Origin: CAZEWZ01 sp964516765
Lineage (GTDB): Bacteria; Bacteroidota; Bacteroidia; Flavobacteriales; UBA7430
Direction: 5' to 3'
DNA length: 32,109 nt
Assembly: GCA_964516765.1 (NCBI GenBank)
Contig: CAZEWZ010000022.1
Location: forward strand, 1 to 32,109
Shown: positions 1 to 7,446 of the stretch, piece by piece
Position numbering within the stretch: the stretch's first letter is position 1
Layout of the letters: the number at the start of each line of letters is the position of its first letter
Position numbers and translations under genes: made by a program
The notes under the pieces: model-generated
What the model saw: the letters and a program-made list of their open reading frames with translations, nothing else
Told to the model about the DNA's origin: nothing
Databases searched by the model: none

Positions 1-1094
1 GAGATTGCCTCAATGATACTGATCTAGATAGCGTATGCGATGAGTTAGAAGTTGTAGGATGTACAGATGAAACGGCATTTAACTATAGTTACGATGCTAC
101 TGATGATGATGGTTCTTGTGTTGATGTAATTTTAGGGTGTACCAACTGGTTTTCAATTAATTACAACATCTTAGCTAATACAGATGATGCATCTTGTATT
201 AGTATTATAAATGGCTGTACTGATCCCGATGCTTTTAATTACCAAGAACAAGCAAACACAGATAATGGATCTTGTATTGATGTAATACTTGGATGTATAA
301 ATGTATTTGCATTTAACTATAATGTCGCAGCAAATACCGATGATGGTTCTTGTATAGCGATTATAAATGGTTGTATAGATGAATTGGCATTCAACTTTGA
401 CTCCTTAGCAAACACAGATGATGAATCTTGTATAGCTGTTGTAAATGGATGTACTGATGTCACTGCTTTCAATTATGATGAGCTGGTAAATACTGACGAT
501 GGTTCTTGTGAAGAATTTATCTATGGATGTACTGATGTCACTGCTTTTAATTATGATGAGCTAATTAATACCGAAGACGGTTCTTGTATTGCTACAGTTT
601 ATGGTTGTATAGATGAAACGGCATTTAACTTCGATTCCTTAGCAAACACAGATAATGATTCTTGTATAACTGTTGTAAATGGATGTACTGATGTCACTGC
701 TTTTAATTATGACGAACTGGTAAATACTGATGATGGTTCTTGTGAAGAATTTATCTATGGATGTACTAATCCGGGAGCGTTTAATTATGATGTTTTAGCC
801 AATACTGATGATGGTTCTTGTAAAGTATTTATCTATGGATGTATTGATCTTGAAGCGTTTAATTATGATGATTTAGCCAATACTGATGATGGTTCTTGTG
901 TAGAATTTGTCTATGGGTGTACTGATGCAGAAGCCCTTAATTATGATGCTTTAGCCAATACGGATGATGAATCTTGTAATGCGTTGGCGAGAATGTTTGA
1001 TATTTTTGGTAACGAAAAAATGATTCATCGCAATGGCGTACTCCTTTTTTATATTTACGATAACGGTAAGGTAAAGAAGATAATAAAAATGTAG
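1..1094 (+). CDS. Secreted repeat protein with T9SS tail, 3' part (5' end outside window)
   Basis: The frame is open from base 3 to the TAG at 1092-1094, so the gene begins before the window; a Met at 384 lies inside a repeat and is not the start. The first residues (DCLNDTDLDSVCDELE) resemble a calcium-binding thrombospondin type 3 repeat. Then come twelve 26-residue repeats with the pattern GC[TI]D..AFNYD.LANTDDGSC, each holding two Cys and an Asp/Asn cluster. The last ~33 residues (FDIFGNE..., LLFYIYDNGKVKKI) match the short C-terminal sorting tails of flavobacterial T9SS cargo. Inferred role: extracellular or cell-surface protein, perhaps stabilised by disulfides or Ca2+; the actual function is unknown. 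Repeats of this type are common in secreted Bacteroidota proteins. No terminator hairpin follows the stop. Confidence 0.85.
   Translation, partial: DCLNDTDLDSVCDELEVVGCTDETAFNYSYDATDDDGSCVDVILGCTNWFSINYNILANTDDASCISIINGCTDPDAFNYQEQANTDNGSCIDVILGCINVFAFNYNVAANTDDGSCIAIINGCIDELAFNFDSLANTDDESCIAVVNGCTDVTAFNYDELVNTDDGSCEEFIYGCTDVTAFNYDELINTEDGSCIATVYGCIDETAFNFDSLANTDNDSCITVVNGCTDVTAFNYDELVNTDDGSCEEFIYGCTNPGAFNYDVLANTDDGSCKVFIYGCIDLEAFNYDDLANTDDGSCVEFVYGCTDAEALNYDALANTDDESCNALARMFDIFGNEKMIHRNGVLLFYIYDNGKVKKIIKM
57..992 (+). repeat. Twelve tandem 78-bp coding repeats
   Basis: In-frame units begin at 57, 135, 213, 291, 369, 447, 525, 603, 681, 759, 837 and 915. Every unit starts with GC[TI][DN] and holds a [AND]-[DEN]-x-SC core. 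Units 1-4 and 10-12 are divergent. Units 5-6 and 8-9 are close copies, giving a higher-order period of three units (234 bp). Units 6 and 9 encode identical peptides and differ only at silent positions. Confidence 0.95.
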
Positions 1095-1140
1095 AGATGA
1101 TTTTTTTTTATAATATTCAATCTAAATCTATTTGAATTTT

Positions 1141-1173
1141 TTGTAGATAATTTTATTTCTATTTGTATTTTTG
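1141..1173 (+). promoter_or_regulatory. Promoter of tRNA-Val
   Basis: TTG at 1141-1143 and TATTTTTG at 1166-1173 are separated by 22 bases. This fits the flavobacterial consensus TTG-N17-23-TAnnTTTG. The tRNA 5' end follows 9 bases later. Confidence 0.75.
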
Positions 1174-1182
1174 AAAAACAAA

Positions 1183-1257
1183 GTTCGTGTAACTCAGCTG
1201 GTTTAGAGTGTCACCTTGACAGGGTGGAAGTCGGGGGTTCGAATCCCTCCACGAACA
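1183..1257 (+). tRNA. tRNA-Val (anticodon GAC)
   Basis: All four arms fold. The acceptor pairs GTTCGTG with CACGAAC. The D stem is ACTC/GAGT. The anticodon stem is TCACC/GGTGG around loop TTGACAG (anticodon GAC). The T stem is GGGGG/CCCTC with loop TTCGAAT. The discriminator is A and the CCA end is not encoded. Length is 75 nt. Confidence 0.95.
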
Positions 1258-1322
1258 CAATTTCGTATATAGTCTAGATTACTTCTTAGAATACAAGCCT
1301 CACCTTCGTTGGGGCATTTTTG

Positions 1323-1330
1323 TATATTTG
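1323..1330 (+). promoter_or_regulatory. -7 element upstream of the DEAD-box helicase
   Basis: TATATTTG matches TAnnTTTG. It lies 25 bases before the TTG start proposed for the helicase and overlaps the more upstream TTG at 1320, which argues against translation beginning there. No good -33 TTG lies at the expected distance. Confidence 0.5.
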
Positions 1331-1355
1331 CCGCAAATTAAAATTATCTGATATA

Positions 1356-2471
1356 TTGGAAACATTTAAAGAATTAGGAGTTCAAAAGGATTTCATAAAA
1401 GCATTGGATGGATTAAGTATAACTAAGCCCACAGAGATACAAAAGTTGGCTATTCCTCTTTTATTAAATGCCAAAACTGATTTAATTGGCCAGGCCCAAA
1501 CTGGTACGGGTAAAACAGCTGCATTTGGTTTACCAATGCTGCAGAGTATTGATGCCTCTCTTAATCAAATACAAGGGCTTATTCTCTGTCCTACTCGCGA
1601 ATTAGGTCAACAGATTGCCAAGCAATTGTTTAGATTCACTAAATATTCTGATCAAATTTTTACAGAAGCAGTATATGGTGGTGAAAAAATTGATAAACAA
1701 ATAGGAGCATTGCGAAGACCTACTCATATTGTGGTCGCAACTCCAGGGAGATTAATAGACCTACTAAAGAGAAAGGCATTGCGTTTGGATATGGTAAAAA
1801 ATATCGTTTTGGATGAGGCGGATGAAATGTTAAGTATGGGGTTTCAAAAAGAGTTAAATAAAATTTTAAATTTTCTTCCAGAAGGAGCTAATAAATGGCT
1901 TTTTTCTGCTACAATGCCACATTCCATTCATGAAATGATTAAAGTGCATTTGGCCTCTGACGCCTTAAAAATTGAGACCATCGGAAAAAGCAAAGTCAAT
2001 GATAATATCCAGCATAAATACTTTGTTTGTGACGAGGAAGAGAAACTTCATGTCTTGGTTCAGTATATTAAGTCACAACATAAAAATAGAGGAATCATAT
2101 TCTGTAGAACTAAAAAGGTAACTCAATATTTAGCAAAACAATTAATTGCTAAGAACATTGCAGTTGATGCTATTCATGGAGATTTATATCAAAAAGAGCG
2201 AGAAAAGGTACTTCGTGCATTTAAAAAGGAAACACTTCAATTTATTGTAGCTACAGACATAGCAGCCAGAGGTTTAGATATTGACGCCCTTTCTTTTGTG
2301 GTCCATTTTCAATTACCAGAAAGTGAAGAATATTACACACATCGATCTGGAAGAACAGCTCGAGCTGGAAGAGAAGGTGTCTCTATGGCATTTGTTACAG
2401 CCTTTGAGAGAAAAAAATTAATCGAGTACGAAAATTCTTTAGGAATATCATTCGATAGGATAAGAGAATAA
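1356..2471 (+). CDS. DEAD-box ATP-dependent RNA helicase, core-only
   Basis: ATP-dependent RNA unwinding in the cytoplasm (ribosome assembly, RNA decay or cold adaptation in this family). All helicase motifs are visible: Q motif PTEIQ at about 25-29, AQTGTGKT 47-54, PTREL ~79-83, TPGR 129-132, DEAD 153-156, SAT 184-186, then IIFCRTK, ATDIAARGLDI and HRSGRTARAGR. The protein is about 371 residues and stops shortly after the second RecA domain. It lacks the basic C-terminal extension or DbpA RNA-binding domain that would define a subfamily. No ATG is available near the family start; TTG 1356 (ETFKELGV...) fits the usual N-terminus, while TTG 1320 sits inside the promoter element. The enzyme family is certain; the subfamily and start are not. 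Confidence 0.9.
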   Translation: METFKELGVQKDFIKALDGLSITKPTEIQKLAIPLLLNAKTDLIGQAQTGTGKTAAFGLPMLQSIDASLNQIQGLILCPTRELGQQIAKQLFRFTKYSDQIFTEAVYGGEKIDKQIGALRRPTHIVVATPGRLIDLLKRKALRLDMVKNIVLDEADEMLSMGFQKELNKILNFLPEGANKWLFSATMPHSIHEMIKVHLASDALKIETIGKSKVNDNIQHKYFVCDEEEKLHVLVQYIKSQHKNRGIIFCRTKKVTQYLAKQLIAKNIAVDAIHGDLYQKEREKVLRAFKKETLQFIVATDIAARGLDIDALSFVVHFQLPESEEYYTHRSGRTARAGREGVSMAFVTAFERKKLIEYENSLGISFDRIRE

Positions 2472-2700
2472 CCTTCAAATCCACCTTTTACATGATTTTA
2501 AATTGATGTTTGTAATCGCTCACTATATTTTCTTTAGATGATTACTTACCATATAGAATTTCAAAAATCATTTTATGTTTTAATATATTACTATTAGTGA
2601 AAAATATATCTACCAAATTTTATTTTTTATAAAAATTCAATAAATTTATTTGCTAATTCATTAGCTTAGTGATAAATTATATCCGTTAAATAAAAAAAAT

Positions 2701-3159
2701 ATGAAACTCACACATTTATTTTTAGCACTGCTTTTTTGTTCCTTTAATTCTTTTGCTCAATCGTTTGAGTATAAGGTGATCACTAGTATTGAATCTATTA
2801 TTCCTGGAGGTGTAGGTCGTTCGAGAATTGTCGAAAATAATCAAGAAGTAAATCATAGAGAGTTTACCACTGTTCGAGTAGATGGAAAAGACAATAGACA
2901 GTCTCAGCAGGTTAAAAGAAAGGGTATGAAAATTGATAATCTAAGCGAAACTAAACTTCTAAATTTTTATAGTATTGCAGGAATTAATTTCCAGAATATT
3001 GCAAGTAATGATGCGCTTATTTCAAGTGTAATTAATCAGAATGCATCTGAAGGTTGGGCTTTAGATCATGTAGTCAGTGGAGTAGAAAGTGATGCAGGTG
3101 AAAAAGATGGAAATGGTATTTTTATTACCAGGTATATATTTAAAAGAAGCATTAAGTAA
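2701..3159 (+). CDS. Small secreted DUF4177-like protein
   Basis: 152 residues starting with a clear Sec signal peptide (MKLTHLFLALLFCSFNSFAQ, cleavage probably after FAQ). The mature part begins with FEYKVI and later has INQNASEGWALDHVVSG and ends YIFKR. This resembles the DUF4177 pattern of an N-terminal FEYKVV strand, a loop with EGWELV and a C-terminal FKR strand. No catalytic residues or cysteines are seen. It stands alone: 229 bases separate it from the helicase and 355 from msrB, and no TAnnTTTG element was found directly upstream. Predicted periplasmic or secreted; function unknown. Confidence 0.75.
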   Translation: MKLTHLFLALLFCSFNSFAQSFEYKVITSIESIIPGGVGRSRIVENNQEVNHREFTTVRVDGKDNRQSQQVKRKGMKIDNLSETKLLNFYSIAGINFQNIASNDALISSVINQNASEGWALDHVVSGVESDAGEKDGNGIFITRYIFKRSIK

Positions 3160-3489
3160 TTATCATAATAAACAGTAGTTTTCATTTCTTAATGATGTTA
3201 TTCCCTGATTTCGAATTAATTGACATGCGGAAATTATTTTTTTATTTCATCTTATCCCTTGCCTTTTTTGATAAACTTCCAAGTTAAATAAACTCAAATT
3301 TCGGTCAATTCAATATTTTTCATTTTCTAATTTGTATTTTATTCAGTTATCATACTATAAAATATTTCCAGATCATTCTTTTCTATTTTCTGGACTAAAT
3401 AAATTATATAATAATAAGAATTACTCCTCAATCTTTACAGATTATCTATAATTGAATCCATAAATAAAGATTTGAAATTAGCTTTTTAC
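3160..3489. other. Non-coding intergenic stretch
   Basis: An AT-rich gap upstream of msrB, with stops in all frames. I see no RNA gene, hairpin terminator or repeat; only the msrB promoter at its right end. Confidence 0.5.
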
Positions 3490-3497
3490 TATCTTTG
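3490..3497 (+). promoter_or_regulatory. -7 element of msrB
   Basis: TATCTTTG matches TAnnTTTG and lies 17 bases before the msrB ATG. A TTTG at 3471-3474 could be the -33 element, although the 15-base gap is shorter than usual. Confidence 0.6.
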
Positions 3498-3514
3498 TAA
3501 AAAGATAAATAGCC

Positions 3515-3979
3515 ATGAATAAATTATTAATTTTCACACTTGTTACCCTTTCCTATGGTTCGATATTTGCTCAGTCATCAACAACTAATAAAACAGGCAT
3601 GAAAACAGAAAAAGAATGGAAAGAAATTTTGACTTCTGAGGAATATAGAGTTCTTAGAGAGAAAGGTACTGAGGCTCCTAATTCAGGAGTTTACAATTTA
3701 CATTTTGATAATGGACAATATATTTGTAATGGTTGTAAGAGCGAAATTTTTGATTCAAATTCCAAGTTCAAATCTTCTTGTGGATGGCCTTCATTTGACC
3801 ATGCCATCAGGGGTAAAATAGTTGAGAAAAAAGATTTTAGTCATGGAATGCTTCGAACTGAAATTCTCTGCTCTAACTGTGAGGGTCACTTGGGGCATGT
3901 TTTTAATGATGGCCCAACAGATACAGGTATTAGATATTGCGTAAATTCCATTTCTATGGATTTTATTAAAGATGATTAA
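3515..3979 (+). CDS. msrB: Exported peptide-methionine (R)-S-oxide reductase MsrB
   Basis: Reduces the R epimer of methionine sulfoxide in oxidised proteins. The SelR/MsrB domain fills residues ~30-150: GTEAPNSGVY, the zinc ligands CNGC (C71, C74) and CSNC (C119, C122), SCGWPSF, and the catalytic Cys142 in RYCVNS. A signal peptide (MNKLLIFTLVTLSYGSIFAQ) places it in the periplasm, so it probably repairs envelope proteins and needs a periplasmic thiol donor. It is the Cys form, not a selenoprotein, and no MsrA domain is fused. It has its own promoter; the aminotransferase downstream starts 68 bases after its stop and may be read through. Confidence 0.93.
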   Translation: MNKLLIFTLVTLSYGSIFAQSSTTNKTGMKTEKEWKEILTSEEYRVLREKGTEAPNSGVYNLHFDNGQYICNGCKSEIFDSNSKFKSSCGWPSFDHAIRGKIVEKKDFSHGMLRTEILCSNCEGHLGHVFNDGPTDTGIRYCVNSISMDFIKDD

Positions 3980-4003
3980 TCTCTAAAAATATTTAATTAT
4001 TAC

Positions 4004-4018
4004 AAACCAACTTGGTTT
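4004..4018. promoter_or_regulatory. Palindrome in the leader of the ornithine aminotransferase gene
   Basis: AAACCAACTTGGTTT is a perfect 7-bp inverted repeat around one central base, 29 bases before the ATG at 4048. No T-run follows, so it is a better candidate for an operator than for a terminator. No regulator is known from the sequence. Confidence 0.3.
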
Positions 4019-4047
4019 CACTAGAAATTCACCCAAAAATAGTAAAT

Positions 4048-5256
4048 ATGCGTTCACAAGATTTGATTGATATTGAAAACAAATATGGAGCTCACAATTA
4101 CCATCCTTTGCCAGTTGTTCTTTCCAAAGGAGAAGGAGTTTATGTATGGGATGTTGAAGGAAAAAAATATTATGATTTTTTATCTGCCTATTCTGCTGTG
4201 AATCAGGGTCACTGTCATCCAAAAATTGTTGCTGCTCTAAAATTACAAGCAGACACTCTTACTCTAACATCTAGAGCATTCCATAACGATGTGTTGGGTA
4301 GTTATGAAAAGTATGTTACCGATCTTTTTGGATATGATAAAGTTCTTCCAATGAATACCGGAGTAGAAGGTGGCGAAACAGCTAATAAATTAGCTCGAAA
4401 ATGGGGATACTTAAAAAAAGGTATTGAAAAAAATAAAGCAAGAATTATATTTGCAAATGGAAATTTCTGGGGTAGAACTTTAGCCGCAATATCTAGTTCA
4501 GATGACCCATCATCTTACGAAGGTTTTGGGCCATTTATGCCTGGATATGATCTTATCCCCTACAATGATTTAGATGCTTTAGAAATAGAAATTAAGGATC
4601 CTAATGTTTGTGCCTTTATGGTCGAACCCATTCAAGGTGAGGCTGGAGTTGTAGTTCCTGATGTGGGCTATTTAGCTGGAGTTAGAGAACTTTGCACAAA
4701 ATATAATGTTTTGTTTATTGCAGACGAAGTTCAAACAGGAATTGCGCGAACAGGTAAAATGCTTGCTTCAGATTACGAAGATGCACGTCCCGATTTATTA
4801 ATTTTAGGAAAAGCTCTTTCTGGTGGGGTTTTTCCTGTTTCTGCTGTACTGGCTGATGATGAGATAATGTTATGTATTCAACCTGGAGAACATGGATCTA
4901 CTTTTGGAGGAAATCCCCTAGCATGCAAGGTTGCACAAGCTGCGCTAGAAGTTGTTGTAGAAGAAAATCTTGCAGAAAATGCCTATCGCCTTGGAAAGTT
5001 ATTTAGGAAAGAACTTCGAGCCATTGACAGTGAAATGATTACTCTTGTAAGAGGTAAAGGACTTTTAAATGCTATAGTTATTAAGCCTAAAGGTGGAATG
5101 GAAGCCTGGGATGTTTGTATGAAGCTTAGAGACAATGGACTACTTGCAAAGCCTACACATGGAGATATTATTCGTTTTGCTCCTCCTTTGGTTATTACTG
5201 AAATGCAACTTTTGGACTGTGTTGAAATCATAAAAAATACTTTAGCTTCTTTCTGA
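4048..5256 (+). CDS. rocD: Ornithine--oxo-acid aminotransferase (PLP class III)
   Basis: Transfers the delta-amino group of ornithine to 2-oxoglutarate, giving glutamate semialdehyde and glutamate (arginine/proline metabolism, cytosolic). 402 residues, the usual length. It is recognised by the ornithine-transaminase N-terminus (ENKYGAHNYHPLPVVLSKGEG), VDVEG-like YVWDVEGKKYYDFLSAYSAVNQGH, EPIQGEAGVVVPD, D226 in IADEVQTG, and the PLP lysine K255 in LILGKALSGG. GSTFGGNPLA binds the cofactor phosphate. ATG 4048 was chosen because homologues begin near the LIDIENKYGAHNYHPLP segment; an upstream TTG at 4012 would add 12 residues and cross the palindrome. No rocA/proC or arginase gene is nearby. Acetylornithine or lysine aminotransferase is less likely given the N-terminal signature. 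Confidence 0.9.
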   Translation: MRSQDLIDIENKYGAHNYHPLPVVLSKGEGVYVWDVEGKKYYDFLSAYSAVNQGHCHPKIVAALKLQADTLTLTSRAFHNDVLGSYEKYVTDLFGYDKVLPMNTGVEGGETANKLARKWGYLKKGIEKNKARIIFANGNFWGRTLAAISSSDDPSSYEGFGPFMPGYDLIPYNDLDALEIEIKDPNVCAFMVEPIQGEAGVVVPDVGYLAGVRELCTKYNVLFIADEVQTGIARTGKMLASDYEDARPDLLILGKALSGGVFPVSAVLADDEIMLCIQPGEHGSTFGGNPLACKVAQAALEVVVEENLAENAYRLGKLFRKELRAIDSEMITLVRGKGLLNAIVIKPKGGMEAWDVCMKLRDNGLLAKPTHGDIIRFAPPLVITEMQLLDCVEIIKNTLASF

Positions 5257-5360
5257 TTTTTTATTCGCCTTGGTCTAGGTTTTTATCAAGATTATAATTC
5301 ACTCACATTCTACTGTTAATTACTTTATTTACAAGAGATTTTACTTCTTGTCCAAACTCC

Positions 5361-5368
5361 TAACTTTG
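5361..5368 (+). promoter_or_regulatory. -7 element 5 bases before the NlpC/P60 ATG
   Basis: TAACTTTG matches TAnnTTTG. It ends at 5368 and the ATG is at 5374, so transcription would start at or within a few bases of the start codon. No convincing TTG lies 17-23 bases upstream. Confidence 0.5.
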
Positions 5369-5373
5369 TTTTG

Positions 5374-6147
5374 ATGAATTACGGTATTGCAGATGTAAGT
5401 ATAATTCCGATGCGATTTGAAGCAAGTGATAAGGCTGAAATGGTTAACCAAATTTTATTTGGAGAGCATTTTAAAGTTGTTCAAAAAAAAGCGCAATGGG
5501 TCAAGGTACGTTTGGCGCATGACCAATATGAAGGATGGATATGTAGAAAACAATATTTTGAAATTGATAAATCCCAGTTTCTATGTCTTTCAGATGACCC
5601 AATTTTTTTTAATCCTCATTTAATGGATGCCTTAAGTACAGATAAAGGTGAATTAATTCCAATAGGGTTGGGAAGTTTACTTCCTTTTTTTGACGGTAAG
5701 AGTTGTCTGATTAATGGTATTCGCCTTCATTTTGAGGCTGGTCAATGCCTTACTGAAAAATTTAATAAATCTAATATTGTAAATACGGCCTATATGTTTC
5801 TTCATGCTCCTTATCTCTGGGGTGGGCGAACTCCAATGGGAGTAGATTGTTCTGGTCTAACTCAGATGGCCTATCGGCTCAATGGAATGACTTTACCTAG
5901 AGATGCCGCCCAGCAAGTAGAACTTGGAAGAACACTAAGTTTTATTGAAGAAGCTGAGCCTGGTGATTTGGCATTTTTTGATAATTCTGAGGGAGAAATC
6001 ATTCATGTGGGTATTATTTTAGAAAACAATCATATTCTTCATGCTTCAGGAAAGGTTCGTATAGATCGCATTGACCAACAGGGAGTTTTTAATAAGTTGC
6101 TTGGTCAACACACCCATAAGTTAAGAATCATCAAGCAAATTTCTTAA
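5374..6147 (+). CDS. C40-family NlpC/P60 peptidoglycan endopeptidase with SH3 domain
   Basis: Cleaves peptide stems of peptidoglycan (gamma-D-Glu--diamino-acid type bonds in this family). 257 residues: an N-terminal bacterial SH3 region (about 1-65, MNYGIADVSIIPMR...GWICRKQY), a linker, then the NlpC/P60 domain with catalytic Cys159 (MGVDCSGLTQ), His211 (IIHVGIIL) and His223 (ILHASGKVRID). No signal peptide is visible, as in many flavobacterial homologues, so export or a cytoplasmic recycling role is unresolved. ATG 5374 is preferred over the adjacent TTG 5371 and the internal ATG because the SH3 strand begins at once. The pnuC-like gene follows after 21 bases, suggesting co-transcription. 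Confidence 0.9.
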   Translation: MNYGIADVSIIPMRFEASDKAEMVNQILFGEHFKVVQKKAQWVKVRLAHDQYEGWICRKQYFEIDKSQFLCLSDDPIFFNPHLMDALSTDKGELIPIGLGSLLPFFDGKSCLINGIRLHFEAGQCLTEKFNKSNIVNTAYMFLHAPYLWGGRTPMGVDCSGLTQMAYRLNGMTLPRDAAQQVELGRTLSFIEEAEPGDLAFFDNSEGEIIHVGIILENNHILHASGKVRIDRIDQQGVFNKLLGQHTHKLRIIKQIS

Positions 6148-6168
6148 TTCTTTTTTAAATCAAAAATA

Positions 6169-6777
6169 ATGTCATTTTTAAGCATTTTATGGGATGGAAT
6201 TAAAGCTACCTCTGTAATTGAATGGTTGGCAGTATTATCAAGTATAATTTATGTTATTCTTGCGGCAAAGAGATTAATTCTTTGTTGGTTATTTGCTTTT
6301 ATTGGCTCTGCTCTTTTTGTCTATCTGTGCTATGTGGGGAATTTATATGTCGAATCATTTCTTCAATTATTTTATGTCATTATGGCAATAGTAGGTTGGT
6401 TTAGTTGGAATAGTTCCAATTCTTCCAATTCTTCTATTGTAAAATGGCGAGAGATTAATCATATTTTTAATATTTTTATATGTGGATTTGCATCCATTGT
6501 GATAGGATATATATTTGATAATTATACTACTCAGGCCAATCCTTACATTGATTCATTTACTACATGTTATAGTCTGTCAGCAACCTATATGGTTACACGT
6601 AAAATTATAGAAAATTGGATATACTGGATTGTGATTGATTTAGTTTCAATATATCTCTATGCTCAGCGTGATTACTATTTGACCGCGATTCAATATTCTA
6701 TATTTACTCTGTTAGCTATATATGGCTTCATGACATGGAAAAAGGAATATTACAGACAAACAAACCAAAATACTTAA
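6169..6777 (+). CDS. PnuC-family vitamin transporter (thiamine or nicotinamide riboside)
   Basis: An integral membrane facilitator of the PnuC family; 202 residues with about seven hydrophobic segments and family features IEWLAVLSSIIYVILAAK, a central aromatic-rich helix (GWFSW), and WIYWIVIDLVSIYLYAQRDYYLTAIQY near the C-terminus. The family imports pyridine nucleosides (PnuC), riboflavin (PnuX) or thiamine (PnuT). The next gene is a NadR-like kinase and a TPP-riboswitch-controlled TonB receptor follows, so thiamine is my preferred substrate. Nicotinamide riboside remains possible because the kinase family is best known for that substrate. A small tandem repeat (NSSNSSNSS) lengthens one loop. 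Confidence 0.85.
   Translation: MSFLSILWDGIKATSVIEWLAVLSSIIYVILAAKRLILCWLFAFIGSALFVYLCYVGNLYVESFLQLFYVIMAIVGWFSWNSSNSSNSSIVKWREINHIFNIFICGFASIVIGYIFDNYTTQANPYIDSFTTCYSLSATYMVTRKIIENWIYWIVIDLVSIYLYAQRDYYLTAIQYSIFTLLAIYGFMTWKKEYYRQTNQNT
6409..6435 (+). repeat. Three 9-bp tandem units inside the PnuC-like gene
   Basis: Near-copies of AATTCTTCC (AATAGTTCC, AATTCTTCC, AATTCTTCT) encode three Asn-Ser-Ser units in a loop after the GWFSW helix. Confidence 0.8.
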
Positions 6778-6784
6778 ATCAGTA

Positions 6785-7291
6785 ATGTTAAGAATTGCAA
6801 TCACAGGTCCAGAGTCTTCTGGAAAGACTACTCTTTGTCGATTACTCTCTGAGCATTTTAAAGTCCCTTTTATTTCTGAATATGCTAGGACATATCTAGA
6901 GAATAAATCGGGAGTTTATAAGCAGTCAGATTTAGATTTTATAGCTAAAGAACATTTAAAAAATATACTTTCAAGTTCTCATACTGTTTCCATTTCCGAT
7001 ACTGATTTTTCGGTTTTAGAAATATGGTCTGAGTACAAATTCAAGAAAAGTTCCGAACTAATTAAGGAATTAGCAAGCCAAGATCTATTTGACCTTCACA
7101 TTCTTTGCCGTCCAGATATTCCCTGGGTGGCAGATGAACTAAGAGAAAATGAGCATTCAAGATACTATCTTTTTGAACTGTACAAAGCTTCCTTGACAAG
7201 GCATAGAAAGAATTTTATTGAGGTTGATGGTTCTCTCGAAAATAGAATAAAAAAAAGTGTGCAGTATATAGAAGAACTTATTAATCTTTAA
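6785..7291 (+). CDS. NadR-like nucleoside/vitamin kinase (AAA_28 P-loop)
   Basis: A 168-residue P-loop kinase resembling the C-terminal ribosylnicotinamide kinase domain of NadR: Walker A GPESSGKTTL at 8-17, EYARTYL, SISDTDFSVLEIW and the PDIPWVADELRE segment. No nucleotidyltransferase domain is present. It starts 7 bases after the transporter stop, so the pair would trap an imported vitamin by phosphorylation: nicotinamide riboside to NMN by analogy with NadR, or thiamine given the TPP riboswitch just downstream. The sequence alone does not settle the substrate. The stop codon sits within a 6-7 bp inverted repeat (7290-7305). Confidence 0.8.
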   Translation: MLRIAITGPESSGKTTLCRLLSEHFKVPFISEYARTYLENKSGVYKQSDLDFIAKEHLKNILSSSHTVSISDTDFSVLEIWSEYKFKKSSELIKELASQDLFDLHILCRPDIPWVADELRENEHSRYYLFELYKASLTRHRKNFIEVDGSLENRIKKSVQYIEELINL

Positions 7292-7303
7292 TGTAATTTT
7301 ACA

Positions 7304-7391
7304 TTATCTCTAAGGGGTGCTGCATAAAGCGGCTGAGATTATACCCATTTAACCTGCTCAGGATAATGCCTGCGAAGGGAAGTGATATAAA
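7304..7391 (+). ncRNA. TPP riboswitch (THI element)
   Basis: The conserved THI-box core is all present in order: GGGGTGC (7314-7320), GGCTGAGA (7331-7338), ACCC (7343-7346), AACCTG (7351-7356), GGATAATGCC (7361-7370) and TGCGAAGGGA (7371-7380). ATTATC near 7303-7308 can close P1 with GATAT near 7384. It lies about 55 bases before the TonB receptor ATG with no gene between, so it controls that receptor. Binding of thiamine pyrophosphate normally lowers expression in this class. Confidence 0.95.
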
Positions 7392-7446
7392 GTGCTAAAA
7401 CTAATACTGCAGAATTAGCCCCTTGTTCTTGGTTAACATATAAAAT
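7392..7446 (+). promoter_or_regulatory. Likely riboswitch expression platform
   Basis: CCCCTT at 7419-7424 is complementary to AAGGGG at 7312-7317 inside the aptamer. CTAAT/ATTAG (7401-7405 and 7413-7417) can form a competing hairpin. There is no U-run terminator, so control of ribosome access to the ATG at 7447 is the likely mode. The pairing was read by eye and not energy-tested. Confidence 0.4.

Noticed and set aside
57..992. Regularly spaced repeats that could suggest a CRISPR array
   Set aside because: The 78-bp units are in frame, protein-coding throughout and have no unique spacers.
1320..1355. Longer N-terminus for the DEAD-box helicase from TTG 1320
   Set aside because: It overlaps a TATATTTG promoter element, and the added residues do not look like the family N-terminus.
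7290..7305. AATGTA/TACATT hairpin at the NadR-like gene stop as a terminator
   Set aside because: AT-only weak stem without a U-run; it overlaps the 5' edge of the riboswitch P1 region.
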